Source: CAZAMP01 sp964486455 (lineage in GTDB: Bacteria > Eisenbacteria > RBG-16-71-46 > CAZAMP01). Taken from it: 64,000 bases of DNA. Location: assembly GCA_964486455.1 (NCBI GenBank), contig CAZAMP010000020.1, positions 1 through 64,000 on the forward strand, given 5' to 3'. Of this stretch, positions 48,955-57,255 are shown piece by piece. Position numbers and translations under genes: made by a program. Each line of letters starts with the position of its first letter. Within the stretch, counting starts at the first letter, position 1. Under the pieces are notes generated by a model. It saw only the letters and a program-made list of their open reading frames with translations, had not been told where the DNA came from and did no database searches.

Positions 48955-50456
48955 GCAATACGAAGGACGGCGGTGGCCGGGGGAGTGCTCGGCGACGCGG
49001 GGACGACGCGCGCACGCACGCGCTCACGCGCTGCCGTGAGCGGAAGATCATCATCCCGACGCTGGCCGAGCAGCGGAATCCATCCGCGATCCTTCCGGCG
49101 ATACGGGATGCGCTTCGCGCCGTCGACCCGCAGGCCGTCGATCCGCTCAACCTCTTCCGCATCACCTGGTGTAACGACCCCGCGACCGGCGGGTTTGGCG
49201 ACGTCGACGCGATCGAGCTGCCCTCAGAGCTGACAGGTGTGGACGCCCGCATCGTGGGGCTCGTCGGAAAGCACTTTCCCACGGGCGCCCACAAAGTGGG
49301 GGCCGCCTTCGGCTGTCTCGTTCCGCGGCTCGTGACCGGTGGTTTCGACCCCACGACCGAGCGCGCCGTCTGGCCGTCGACGGGGAACTACTGCCGCGGC
49401 GGCGCTTTCGACTCCGCGCTACTTGGATGCCGCGCCGTGGCGATTCTCCCGGAAGAAATGAGCCGCGAGCGCTTCACCTGGCTCGAGGCGATCGGCGCCG
49501 AGGTCATCGCGACGCCCGGCTGTGAGAGCAACGTCAAGGAGATCTACGACAAGTGTTGGGAGATCCGCCGGGACGATCCATCGGCCGTCATCTTCAACCA
49601 GTTCGAGGAGTTCGGAAACACCCTCTGGCACTTCGGTGTGACCGGACCGGCGGCGGAGTCCGTCTTCGAGCGACTCGCGGGGCCGCGTGATCGCTGCGCC
49701 GCCTGGATCGGTGCCAGCGGTTCCGCCGGGACGCTCGGCGCGGGCGACTATCTCAAGACGCGGTTCAGAGATTGCCGGGTCAGCGTGGCCGAAGCCCTCC
49801 AGTGTCCGACGCTCCTGATGAACGGCTTCGGAGGCCACCGCATCGAGGGCATCGGAGACAAGCACGTGCCCTGGATTCACAATGTTCGGAACACGGACCT
49901 CATCGCGGCCATCGATGACGAGCATCCCATGCGCCTGCTGCGACTCTTCAATGAGCCGATCGGGCACGAGATGCTCGCCCGGCGCGGGATCGCCGAGGAG
50001 TTGATCGCGCGCTTGCCGCTCCTCGGGATTTCGAGCATCGCGAACGTGCTGGCCGCGATCAAGACGGCACGCGCATACGAGCTCGGTGCGCATGACATTT
50101 TGCTCACGCCGTTCACTGATTCGTCGGAGCTGTACGGGACGCGCATTGCCGAGCTGGCCGAAGCGCACGGTCCCTACGACGCCACCCGTGCGGAGATCGA
50201 TTTCGAGCGTCATCTTCTCGGGACAACGACCGATCACATCAAAGACCTGACCTACGCGGACCGAAAGGCGATCCACAATCTCAAGTACTTCACGTGGGTG
50301 GAGCAGCAAGGTCGGACGGTCGACGAGCTGAATGCACTGTGGGACCCGGTTTTCTGGGAGGAGAGACAGGCCGAACTCGACGATTGGGACGACTCGATTC
50401 GCGCGTTCAACGACGAGGCCGGAATCTCGGTCGCGGATCTGAAAGGGACACCATGA
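48951..50456 (+). CDS. Fold-type II PLP enzyme, possible YgeX counterpart
   Basis: A 501-residue cytoplasmic enzyme of the cysteine synthase/threonine dehydratase fold (PLP fold-type II). The Schiff-base Lys is Lys115 in HFPTGAHKVGAAFG. The phosphate-binding loop region has PSTGNYCRGGAFDSALLG (about 142-159), and GASGSAGTLGAGDYL is a second Gly-rich loop. A 30-residue polar N-terminal tail and a long C-terminal extension (NLKYFTWVEQQGRTVDEL) distinguish it from CysK and from classical diaminopropionate ammonia-lyase. Overlaps on both sides (ATGA with ssnA, ATGA with ygeY) tie it to purine breakdown. It probably eliminates ammonia from a diamino or ureido-amino acid intermediate, or cleaves one. 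That is inference from its position. Confidence 0.85.
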   Translation: MSNTKDGGGRGSARRRGDDARTHALTRCRERKIIIPTLAEQRNPSAILPAIRDALRAVDPQAVDPLNLFRITWCNDPATGGFGDVDAIELPSELTGVDARIVGLVGKHFPTGAHKVGAAFGCLVPRLVTGGFDPTTERAVWPSTGNYCRGGAFDSALLGCRAVAILPEEMSRERFTWLEAIGAEVIATPGCESNVKEIYDKCWEIRRDDPSAVIFNQFEEFGNTLWHFGVTGPAAESVFERLAGPRDRCAAWIGASGSAGTLGAGDYLKTRFRDCRVSVAEALQCPTLLMNGFGGHRIEGIGDKHVPWIHNVRNTDLIAAIDDEHPMRLLRLFNEPIGHEMLARRGIAEELIARLPLLGISSIANVLAAIKTARAYELGAHDILLTPFTDSSELYGTRIAELAEAHGPYDATRAEIDFERHLLGTTTDHIKDLTYADRKAIHNLKYFTWVEQQGRTVDELNALWDPVFWEERQAELDDWDDSIRAFNDEAGISVADLKGTP

Positions 50457-51664
50457 GCGGCAGTCCAGATGGATTTGGGAGCGCTGCACTCGCCGCGGCG
50501 AAACGTCATGAAGATCGGATCGTCGGTTTCCTGAGGGATATGATCGCGATCCCGGCCGAGAGCTGCCGCGAAGGACCGCGCTGCGAACGCGTGAAGTCCG
50601 AGTATGAATCACTTGGATTCGACGAGGTCTTCTTCGACGGGCTCGGCACGGTCGTCGCGCGAATCGGGAACGGACCGTTCACGATCCTCATGGACGGGCA
50701 CATCGATTGCGTCGGTGTGGGAAACTCCGATGCGTGGAGCCATGATCCCTTCCTGGGCAAGGTCGTGAATCGAAAGGTTTACGGCCGGGGTGCGGTGGAC
50801 GAGCTTCCGTCGATTGCATGCATGGCTTACGGCGCGCGAATGTTGGCCGATCGTGGACTGCCGGACGATGTGACGCTCTATCTGACGGCGTCCGTCATGG
50901 AAGAGGATTGCGACGGTTACTGCATGCTGCATCTCATCGAGACGGAAGGTATCCGACCGGACGTCGTCGTCATCGGTGAGCCGACCGATCTCAATGTCTA
51001 TCGCGGACACCGGGGTCGAATGGAGATCTCGGTTTCGACAAAGGGCGTCTCCGCGCACGGCGCGTACCCCGAGAAAGGGGTGAACGCCATCTACAAGATG
51101 GCGCCGATCGTCCGGGAGATCGAGAGCCTGAATGACACACTTCCGAGCGACGAGTTCCTCGGGAAGGGAACCGTGACGATATCGCGGATCGAGAGCACGT
51201 CCCCGTCGCTGAACGCGGTCGCGGACAGCGCGCGAATCATCCTGGACCGGCGGCTCACGGCGGGCGAGACGGCCGAGCGGGCCGTCGAGGAGATCCGTGC
51301 GCTGCCGTCGATCGGAGAGGCGGACGTCCGTGTCCTCGAGTACGACGCGACGAGCTGGCGCGGCGCGCAAGCGCGGCAGGAGAAGTTCTTTCCGAGCTGG
51401 GTGCTTCCGGAAGATCACTTCCTCGTGCGGGGCCTGGTCGGTGCCGTGTCGGCTGTCCGGGAGACACCGCCGGCCGTCGGGCGCTGGACCTTCTCGACGA
51501 ACGGCGTGGCGACGATGGGCCGCCTAGGTATACCGACCGCCGGCTTCGCGCCCGGGCTCGAGGAACTGTCGCACACGACCGGCGAGTGGGTGGCGGTCGA
51601 CGATCTCATCACCGCGACGGCGGCGTACAGCCTGATGCCGGAGATGATTCTGGCAAGGCGGTGA
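50453..51664 (+). CDS. ygeY: YgeY-type M20 hydrolase
   Basis: A 403-residue metallohydrolase of the M20 family, the same length as YgeY of E. coli. The ATG overlaps the PLP-enzyme stop (ATGA). Metal motifs: MDGHIDCVGVGN (His, Asp), YGRGAVDELPSIACMAYGA (Asp bridging), SVMEEDCDGYCM (catalytic Glu pair) and the C-terminal LEELSHTTGEWVAVDDL (His). The wide match to the YgeY selenium-metabolism-linked family and the neighbours mark it as one of the hydrolases that open ureido or amide intermediates in anaerobic purine breakdown. It ends the tight three-gene block. A low-coding stretch of about 280 bases and a Fic gene follow before ygeW. Confidence 0.88.
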   Translation: MSGSPDGFGSAALAAAKRHEDRIVGFLRDMIAIPAESCREGPRCERVKSEYESLGFDEVFFDGLGTVVARIGNGPFTILMDGHIDCVGVGNSDAWSHDPFLGKVVNRKVYGRGAVDELPSIACMAYGARMLADRGLPDDVTLYLTASVMEEDCDGYCMLHLIETEGIRPDVVVIGEPTDLNVYRGHRGRMEISVSTKGVSAHGAYPEKGVNAIYKMAPIVREIESLNDTLPSDEFLGKGTVTISRIESTSPSLNAVADSARIILDRRLTAGETAERAVEEIRALPSIGEADVRVLEYDATSWRGAQARQEKFFPSWVLPEDHFLVRGLVGAVSAVRETPPAVGRWTFSTNGVATMGRLGIPTAGFAPGLEELSHTTGEWVAVDDLITATAAYSLMPEMILARR

Positions 51665-51942
51665 TCGCCGCGACCCTCAGCTCACTGTTTGGCCGTGCGA
51701 TCGAGTAGTTCGGCAATCTTCAAACTGCATTCGATTTTCCCTGCTCGCGGATGCGCCTCCGGATACCGGTTGGACTGATTGTAATCTGTTGTCATGGATT
51801 GTGTTACATCTGGTTCGGCGAGCGTACCCCGGAGAATGGATTCTCCTGGACGGAGTTCTCTCGGCAGAGTAAATTAAGCAAAGCTCTAAAGTTTAATTAG
51901 TGTGTGCCGGTAATTAAGTCAATTCTGTTGAGCGGGGGGGCC
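51665..51942. other. AT-rich gap between ygeY and fic with a dyad
   Basis: This stretch is visibly richer in A and T than the rest of the window, especially 51860-51900. It contains the dyad GGAGAAT-GG-ATTCTCC (51831-51846). No gene is supported. It may carry the fic promoter or be the trace of an inserted segment. Confidence 0.5.
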
Positions 51943-53112
51943 ATGAACCGAGGTCTGACCGGGGAACTCGTTTCGATATCGACCGTGGGCGAAAACGTCC
52001 AGGCATTCCTCCCACGGCCGCTGCCGCCGACGCCCCCGCTGGTCATTGATGTCGCTCTTCGCGACGCGATCGACCGCGCGCTGATCGCCTTGGGTCGGCT
52101 GGACAGTGTCTCAACGCGACTGCCCGATGCTTCTCTCTTCCTCTACACGTATGTTCGCAAGGAAGCCGTCCTATCGTCTCAGATTGAGGGAACACAGTCG
52201 TCGCTCTCCGATCTGCTCCTGTTCGAGATCGAGGGGGCTCCCGGTGTTCCGTTGGATGATGTGCGGGAAGTATCCAATCATGTTAGCGCTCTTGACCACG
52301 GTCTCGCGCGCCTGAGGGAAGGATTTCCACTGTCGAACCGCCTGCTGAGGGAAGTTCACGCCGTTCTACTTTCCAGAGGTCGGGGGAGCGGCAAACAGCC
52401 GGGCGAGTTCCGAACCTCACAGAACTGGATCGGCGGGACGCGACCTGGAAATGCGATCTACGTTCCCCCGCCTCCAGAACGAATCGGTGAATGTATGGGC
52501 GCGCTCGAGAAGTTTCTGCACGACGAGCCCGAGCGCACGTCCGTTCTCGTAAAGGCTGCACTGACTCACGTGCAGTTTGAAATCATTCACCCGTTTCTCG
52601 ATGGCAACGGAAGGTTGGGACGACTCCTGATCACCCTACTTCTGTGCACGGAGCAGCTTCTCCACGAACCACTGCTCTATTTGAGTCTCTACTTCAAGAG
52701 GCACCGCCAGGAATACTATGACCATCTTCAGCGTGTTCGTGTCGAAGGGGATTGGGAGGGTTGGCTCTCGTTCTTCGTCGAAGGTGTTCGCGAGATGGCT
52801 GAACTCGCTGTGCTTACCGCGCAACGTCTGGAGGGGATGTTCAAGGGGGATCAGGAGCGCATCCAGGGATTGGGGCGAAAGGCGGGATCCGCGCTTCGTG
52901 TGCATGCGGTACTTCAGCGGCATCCCGTCCAGACCATTTCCAGAGCAGCCGAGCGATCGGGCCTATCCGTGCCGACCGTCACGGCGGTTATGAAGACCCT
53001 CAGAAGTAAGCCTTTGGCTATCGTGGATGAACTCACCGGCAAACGTCGCAATCAGGTCTTCGTCTATAGGCAGTACATCGACGTACTGAACGAAGGGACT
53101 GAGCTGGCATGA
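51943..53112 (+). CDS. Fic-domain AMPylase-type protein with C-terminal winged helix
   Basis: A 389-residue protein. The ATG at 51943 follows a G-run closely; a GTG 13 codons earlier (51904) is an alternative. The Fic core carries HPFLDGNGRLGR (His216), the catalytic loop for transfer of AMP (or another NMP) to hydroxyl groups of proteins. An N-terminal alpha-inhibitor segment LSSQIEGTQ (Glu82) fits the class II Fic type, with autoinhibition by the Glu reaching the ATP site. The C-terminal about 80 residues look like a winged-helix DNA-binding part (SRAAERSGLSVPTVTAVMKTL). Many such proteins belong to toxin-antitoxin or regulatory systems. It sits in the purine cluster without any biochemical link, so a mobile origin is possible. 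Confidence 0.9.
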   Translation: MNRGLTGELVSISTVGENVQAFLPRPLPPTPPLVIDVALRDAIDRALIALGRLDSVSTRLPDASLFLYTYVRKEAVLSSQIEGTQSSLSDLLLFEIEGAPGVPLDDVREVSNHVSALDHGLARLREGFPLSNRLLREVHAVLLSRGRGSGKQPGEFRTSQNWIGGTRPGNAIYVPPPPERIGECMGALEKFLHDEPERTSVLVKAALTHVQFEIIHPFLDGNGRLGRLLITLLLCTEQLLHEPLLYLSLYFKRHRQEYYDHLQRVRVEGDWEGWLSFFVEGVREMAELAVLTAQRLEGMFKGDQERIQGLGRKAGSALRVHAVLQRHPVQTISRAAERSGLSVPTVTAVMKTLRSKPLAIVDELTGKRRNQVFVYRQYIDVLNEGTELA

Positions 53113-53135
53113 CGAAATCGATGGGAGGCAGGTCA

Positions 53136-54110
53136 GTGAACGCTTCACTCAAGGGCAAAGACCTCATCACGACCCAGGACTGGTCGACCGACGATCTCGA
53201 GTCGCTTTTCGTGCTCGCGTCCGAGCTCAAGGCGGCCAAGCAGGCCGGCAAGCCGACACCGCATCTTCTGGCCAAGACGCTCTACATGATCTTCTTCGAC
53301 GCGTCGACGCGCACGCGGAACTCGTTCGAGACGGGAATGACGCAGCTCGGCGGGCACGCGATCTTTCTTTCGCCGGACAAAATGCAGATCAGTCATGGGG
53401 AGAATGCGAAGGATACGGCCAACGTGCTCTCCCGCTATGGCGAGGCGATCGCCATTCGCCACTGCGCATGGCGCGAAGGAAACACCTACCTTCGCGATGT
53501 CGCGGAGAACGCGTCGATCCCGATAATCAACATGCAGTGCGACGTCTATCATCCCTGTCAGATCCTTGCCGACGCGCTCACGATTCGCGAGAAGTTCGGA
53601 AAGACCAAGGGTCTCAAGCTCGGCGTCGCGTGGACATGCGCCCCGAACTACATGCGGCCGATTTCGGTTCCGCAGAGCCTCATCCTCCTCATGCCGCGCC
53701 TGGGCATCGACGTCACGCTCGCCACGCCGCCGGAGTTTCGCCTCATGCCGGAGATCGAGGAGACCGCCAAGAGGAACGCCGAAGCGGCTGGCGCGACCTT
53801 CACGGTTTCCGAGCGGTTCGAGGACGCGTTCGAGGACGCCGACGTCGTGATTCCGAAATCGTGGGGTCCGCTCATGACGACGACCGACACAGTGGCGGGG
53901 CTCGCGATGATCGAGAAGTATCCGACCTGGTGCTGCGACGCCGAGCGAATGGCACTGGGGAAGGAGCACCTCATCTACATGCATCCGCTTCCCGCCGATC
54001 GCGGGCGGGAGGTCACCGACGAGGTGATCGACGGACCGCAATCGGTCGTCTACGACGAGGCGGAAAACCGTCTACACGTGCAGAAAGCTCTCATGTCGCT
54101 CGTGATGTGA
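53136..54110 (+). CDS. ygeW: YgeW-type knotted carbamoyltransferase
   Basis: About 324 residues. GGGAGG stands 7 bases before the GTG at 53136; the ATG at 53109, inside the fic stop, is an alternative. Carbamoyl-phosphate site DASTRTRNSF (Ser-Thr-Arg-Thr-Arg), then QISHGENAKDTANVLSRYG, NMQCDVYHPCQILADAL and YMHPLPADRG. YgeW-specific traits are SVPQSLILLMPRLGIDVTLA and VIPKSWGPL (Lys-Ser-Trp), which ornithine and aspartate carbamoyltransferases do not have. The family is proposed to act on a ureido amino acid, yielding carbamoyl phosphate by phosphorolysis, in purine breakdown. It is shorter than E. coli YgeW because the late insert is missing. Confidence 0.88.
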   Translation: MNASLKGKDLITTQDWSTDDLESLFVLASELKAAKQAGKPTPHLLAKTLYMIFFDASTRTRNSFETGMTQLGGHAIFLSPDKMQISHGENAKDTANVLSRYGEAIAIRHCAWREGNTYLRDVAENASIPIINMQCDVYHPCQILADALTIREKFGKTKGLKLGVAWTCAPNYMRPISVPQSLILLMPRLGIDVTLATPPEFRLMPEIEETAKRNAEAAGATFTVSERFEDAFEDADVVIPKSWGPLMTTTDTVAGLAMIEKYPTWCCDAERMALGKEHLIYMHPLPADRGREVTDEVIDGPQSVVYDEAENRLHVQKALMSLVM

Positions 54111-54126
54111 TCTGCGCCGACGCGCT

Positions 54127-54246
54127 TTATGATCGTTCCCCCAGCTCGTGATGGGCATTCTTCCGAACATGCGGATCGGGGTGATCCCTGTACTGCTCCG
54201 CGATCTCGCGCGGTCTCACCGACGGGCGGCGGTTCGGCTCGTCCAT
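54127..54246 (-). CDS. Possible small hypothetical protein
   Basis: A 39-residue reading frame on the minus strand of the gap between ygeW and the HDOD gene, starting ATG at 54246 and ending RKNAHHELGERS. A longer in-frame version starts at 54360. It has a polar, charged make-up (REIAEQYRDHPDPH) that reads like real protein, but there is no good ribosome-binding site. It may be chance. Confidence 0.22.
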   Translation of the reverse strand: MDEPNRRPSVRPREIAEQYRDHPDPHVRKNAHHELGERS

Positions 54247-54358
54247 TGAACGCGCTCGGGACCCAGTCCATGGGCCGTCTCTTGCGAAGCTCCAGGCTGG
54301 TTCGGCCGAAAATGCTGATGAGTGTTCCTGCGACTTCAACGAATGGGGATCAAGCGAC

Positions 54359-55300
54359 ATGACAGTTCATGAGCACAGTTCTCGTCCCTACGCCTCACCC
54401 GACGGGCTCTTCGACCTGGCCGACGAGCTGAAGAGCAATCCACACGCGCTGCCGAACGCTAAGAAGGCGTTGGCACATCTCAGCCACCGCCTGGAGGAGA
54501 TGCTCTACGCAAACGACCTCAGCATGCCCCGCGTGCCCAGTCTGGCACTTCGCATCATGGCGACCGCGAACGACCCACAGGCGGATGTGAACCGCCTGGC
54601 CGAGCTGGTGCAGAGCGACGCCTATCTCGCCGGAGAGGTTCTGAAGCTCATCAACTCCAGCTTCTTCGGCATGCGCCAGGATGTGTCGAGCCTGCGCCAC
54701 GCGATCGTTCTGCTGGGTTGCCGACAGGTCGGAGATATCGTCTTCCTCGTCTCCGCGCACCTGAGGATCTTCAATTGTCACGCCTTCAGGAATCTCATGA
54801 ACTCGATCTGGGTTCACTCCGTGGCGACGGCCGTCGCGTCGGAAATCATCGCGCAGATGCGTGGCCGAAAGGGTGATGGCGCGTTCATGGCCGGGCTTCT
54901 GCATGATATCGGCAAGCCCATTATCCTGACGGCTCTTTCCGGCAACACGAACTACGCCCCACCGGAGCAACGTATCGACGAGGGGTTGGCGATCGCGTTC
55001 CTGGAACATCTTCACTGCAAGGCGGGCTCGGAGTTCGGTCGCAAGTGGGGAATGAGCCACACCATCTCCGACGTCATCCGCAATCATCACCGTGTCGACG
55101 AGGCAAGCGCGCCGCTCCAGCAGTTCGTCTACTGCGGCAATCGGATCGCGAACCACTTGGGGTTCGGCTACAAGGAATCTCCCCTGGACATTCAGGAGGA
55201 GCCGATCTTCGCCGGTCTCGGAATGGTCAGTTCCGATACGCTCGCCCGCGTCGCCGACGCCGTCAAGAAGCACACCGAGGGGCTTCTGCAAGTGCGCTGA
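54359..55300 (+). CDS. HDOD-domain signalling protein
   Basis: A 313-residue cytoplasmic protein with one HDOD domain (about residues 55-255): MPRVPSLALRIMATANDPQAD, YLAGEVLKLINSSFFG, LRHAIVLLGCRQVGDIVF, FMAGLLHDIGKPII and IRNHHRVDEASAPL. The HD pair (LLHDIG) is kept, which many HDOD proteins lack, so some metal-dependent activity is possible. The family is linked to signal transduction and second-messenger or RNase regulation. No ribosome-binding site stands out before the ATG. It is followed by threonine synthase with an 84-base gap and has no visible functional link to ygeW. Confidence 0.85.
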   Translation: MTVHEHSSRPYASPDGLFDLADELKSNPHALPNAKKALAHLSHRLEEMLYANDLSMPRVPSLALRIMATANDPQADVNRLAELVQSDAYLAGEVLKLINSSFFGMRQDVSSLRHAIVLLGCRQVGDIVFLVSAHLRIFNCHAFRNLMNSIWVHSVATAVASEIIAQMRGRKGDGAFMAGLLHDIGKPIILTALSGNTNYAPPEQRIDEGLAIAFLEHLHCKAGSEFGRKWGMSHTISDVIRNHHRVDEASAPLQQFVYCGNRIANHLGFGYKESPLDIQEEPIFAGLGMVSSDTLARVADAVKKHTEGLLQVR

Positions 55301-55384
55301 CACCGCCCGCACGTTCAATCTGTCGGGACATCGGCTCTTCTGGTAGGGTGCATCAAACAGTGGCAGCGGTCGGAGGGGCCTTCC

Positions 55385-56623
55385 GTGTCCGAGTTCCGCT
55401 TTCGATGTACGGAGTGCGGCGTGAGCTACCACGAGTCCGTGGTGCGATACGTCTGTCCGGCGTGCAGTCACGAGCAGGAACCGGGCGGGCCCGTGCGCGG
55501 GGTACTTCACACGGAGCTGACCGACTTCCCGAACGGATGGCCCGAGGGGCGCGTAACGGATCCCGATACGCTTCTCGCGTTCTGGCCCATCGCGTCCGCG
55601 GACTCGCTTCCGCCGCTCACCGTCGGTGGGACGCCGCTCCTGACGGCGCCCAGGCTTCGAGCCGATCTCGGATTGCCGGGTCTCCTGGTCAAAGACGACA
55701 CGCGCAACCCCACGGGATCGACGAAGGACCGCGCGTCACAGCTCGTCGTCGCGAAGGCGAGGGAATACGGGATCGACACGATCGCCACCGCCTCGACCGG
55801 AAACGCCGCGACGGCGCTGGCCGGCCTGGCGGCGGCGGCCGGGCTCCGGGCGATCGTTTTCGTCCCTTCCTCCGCCCCCGACGCGAAGCTTGTCCAGATG
55901 TCGGCGTATGGCGCGCGGGTCGTTCCCATCGAGGGGAGCTACGACGCGGCGTTCGACCTCGCCTGTCGTGCGTGCGAGCGCTTCGGCTGGTACAACCGAA
56001 ACACGGCGTTCAATCCGTTCACGATCGAGGGAAAGAAGACCGCGGCGCTGGAGATCGCGGCGGATATGGCTCCCGATGAGCCGGATGTCGTCCTCGTGCC
56101 GACGGGAGACGGGGTGATTCTCACGGGGCTGGCCAAGGGGTTTCGCGATCTGGAAACCGCGGGCCTCATCCGAAAGAAACCCCGGCTCGTCGCCGTGCAG
56201 CCCGAAGGGGCGGGTGCCATCGCGCGGGCGCTCATCGACGGCGCCGATTTCATCACACCCGTGAGCGGTGCGGCGAGCGTCGCGGACAGCCTCACGGTCG
56301 GCACGCCGAGAAACGCCGTCCTGTGCCTGCGGGAGGTGCGCGATTTCGGCGGTGCGGGGGTTCTCGTGAGTGACGAGGCGATCCGCGATGCAATCATCCG
56401 TCTTGCCCGGACCACGGGTGTCTTCGCGGAGCCCGCGGGCGCGGCTGCGCTCGCGGGGCTCCTCGTCGCGCGCGAACAGCGGCTCGTTCAATCGAGTGAA
56501 CGAATCGTTCTCATGGTGACCGGAAACGGCCTCAAAGATATCTCGACCGCCGGCGGATCGGTGCGGCGGCCGGAGGCGATACCCCCCGATCTCGATGCGG
56601 TTGCTCGGGTCGTGGGTTCGTAA
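55385..56623 (+). CDS. thrC: Threonine synthase
   Basis: A 412-residue PLP enzyme that makes threonine from O-phosphohomoserine. GTG start, with GGAGGGG at a good distance. The N-terminus carries a small zinc-ribbon-like motif (FRCTECGVSYHESVVRYVCPAC). The fold-type II core has DDTRNPTGSTKDRASQL with the PLP Lys, then ATASTGNAATALAGLAAAAG and VPTGDGVILTGLAKGF, with FAEPAGAAALAGL towards the end. The zinc-ribbon head is found in some threonine synthases of archaea and related lineages. It is not in a threonine or methionine operon here; neighbours are an HDOD protein and a chalcone-isomerase-like protein. Confidence 0.9.
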   Translation: MSEFRFRCTECGVSYHESVVRYVCPACSHEQEPGGPVRGVLHTELTDFPNGWPEGRVTDPDTLLAFWPIASADSLPPLTVGGTPLLTAPRLRADLGLPGLLVKDDTRNPTGSTKDRASQLVVAKAREYGIDTIATASTGNAATALAGLAAAAGLRAIVFVPSSAPDAKLVQMSAYGARVVPIEGSYDAAFDLACRACERFGWYNRNTAFNPFTIEGKKTAALEIAADMAPDEPDVVLVPTGDGVILTGLAKGFRDLETAGLIRKKPRLVAVQPEGAGAIARALIDGADFITPVSGAASVADSLTVGTPRNAVLCLREVRDFGGAGVLVSDEAIRDAIIRLARTTGVFAEPAGAAALAGLLVAREQRLVQSSERIVLMVTGNGLKDISTAGGSVRRPEAIPPDLDAVARVVGS

Positions 56624-56653
56624 GGGAAGATGTCCAACAAAGGAGAGGAGACC

Positions 56654-57211
56654 ATGCGCTCCTGGTTGTTCCTGTTTCTGACGTTGGTGCTTGCGGCTCC
56701 CGCGGGGGCGGGCACGATGGCGGGTGTGACGATGCCCGACAGCGCGACGGTGGATGACGAGATCCTTCTTCTCAACGGGATGGCGCTCAGGAAGAAGATG
56801 GTATTCAAGGTCTACGTCGCAGGGCTCTATCTCCCGGAGAAGACGACCGACGCTGATGCTCTTCTCGATTCCGACACGACTCGGATGATCGTCATGCACT
56901 GGAAGCGCGGCGTCGGTACGGACAAGATCTGCGGCGGCTGGCAGGACGGTCTGAAGAAGAACACACCCGATGCGTCGGCCGACCTGAAGGCGGATTTCGA
57001 CACGCTCTGCGTGTGGACGGTCGATTCCGAAGAGGGTCAGGAGTTCGTCCTCACGTACGTCCCCGGCAAAGGGACGGAGATCGATGTGGCCGGAACGATC
57101 AAGGGCGTGATTCCGGGCAAGGAGTTCGCCGATGCGCTCTTCGCCTGCTTCATCGGTCCGGATCCCGGGCCCGGAAAGAAGTTCAAGAAGAAGCTCATGG
57201 GGGTTGACTGA
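56654..57211 (+). CDS. Chalcone-isomerase-like exported protein
   Basis: A 185-residue protein. AGGAGAGGAG precedes the ATG, and a signal peptide (WLFLFLTLVLAAPAGAG) follows. The mature part matches the bacterial chalcone isomerase-like group (CHIase, PF16036 type): LNGMALRKKMVFKVYVAGLYLPE, TTRMIVMHWKRGV and YVPGKGTEIDVAGTIKGVIPG. These proteins bind fatty acids or similar ligands rather than chalcones. No classical catalytic residues are claimed. It ends just before the next gene, whose possible CTG start overlaps its stop as CTGA. Confidence 0.88.
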   Translation: MRSWLFLFLTLVLAAPAGAGTMAGVTMPDSATVDDEILLLNGMALRKKMVFKVYVAGLYLPEKTTDADALLDSDTTRMIVMHWKRGVGTDKICGGWQDGLKKNTPDASADLKADFDTLCVWTVDSEEGQEFVLTYVPGKGTEIDVAGTIKGVIPGKEFADALFACFIGPDPGPGKKFKKKLMGVD

Positions 57212-57255
57212 TCGGACTCAGTGACCTCGAGTGGCGGCGGCTCGCACGGGGGGAC

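Noticed and set aside
49419..50612. A 397-residue open frame on the minus strand across the PLP enzyme and ygeY
   Set aside because: Antisense to two well-supported overlapping genes, with Arg/Asp-rich composition typical of shadow frames.
55736..56899. A 387-residue minus-strand frame over threonine synthase
   Set aside because: Antisense to a clear enzyme, rich in Arg/His/Asp, no domain or ribosome-binding site.
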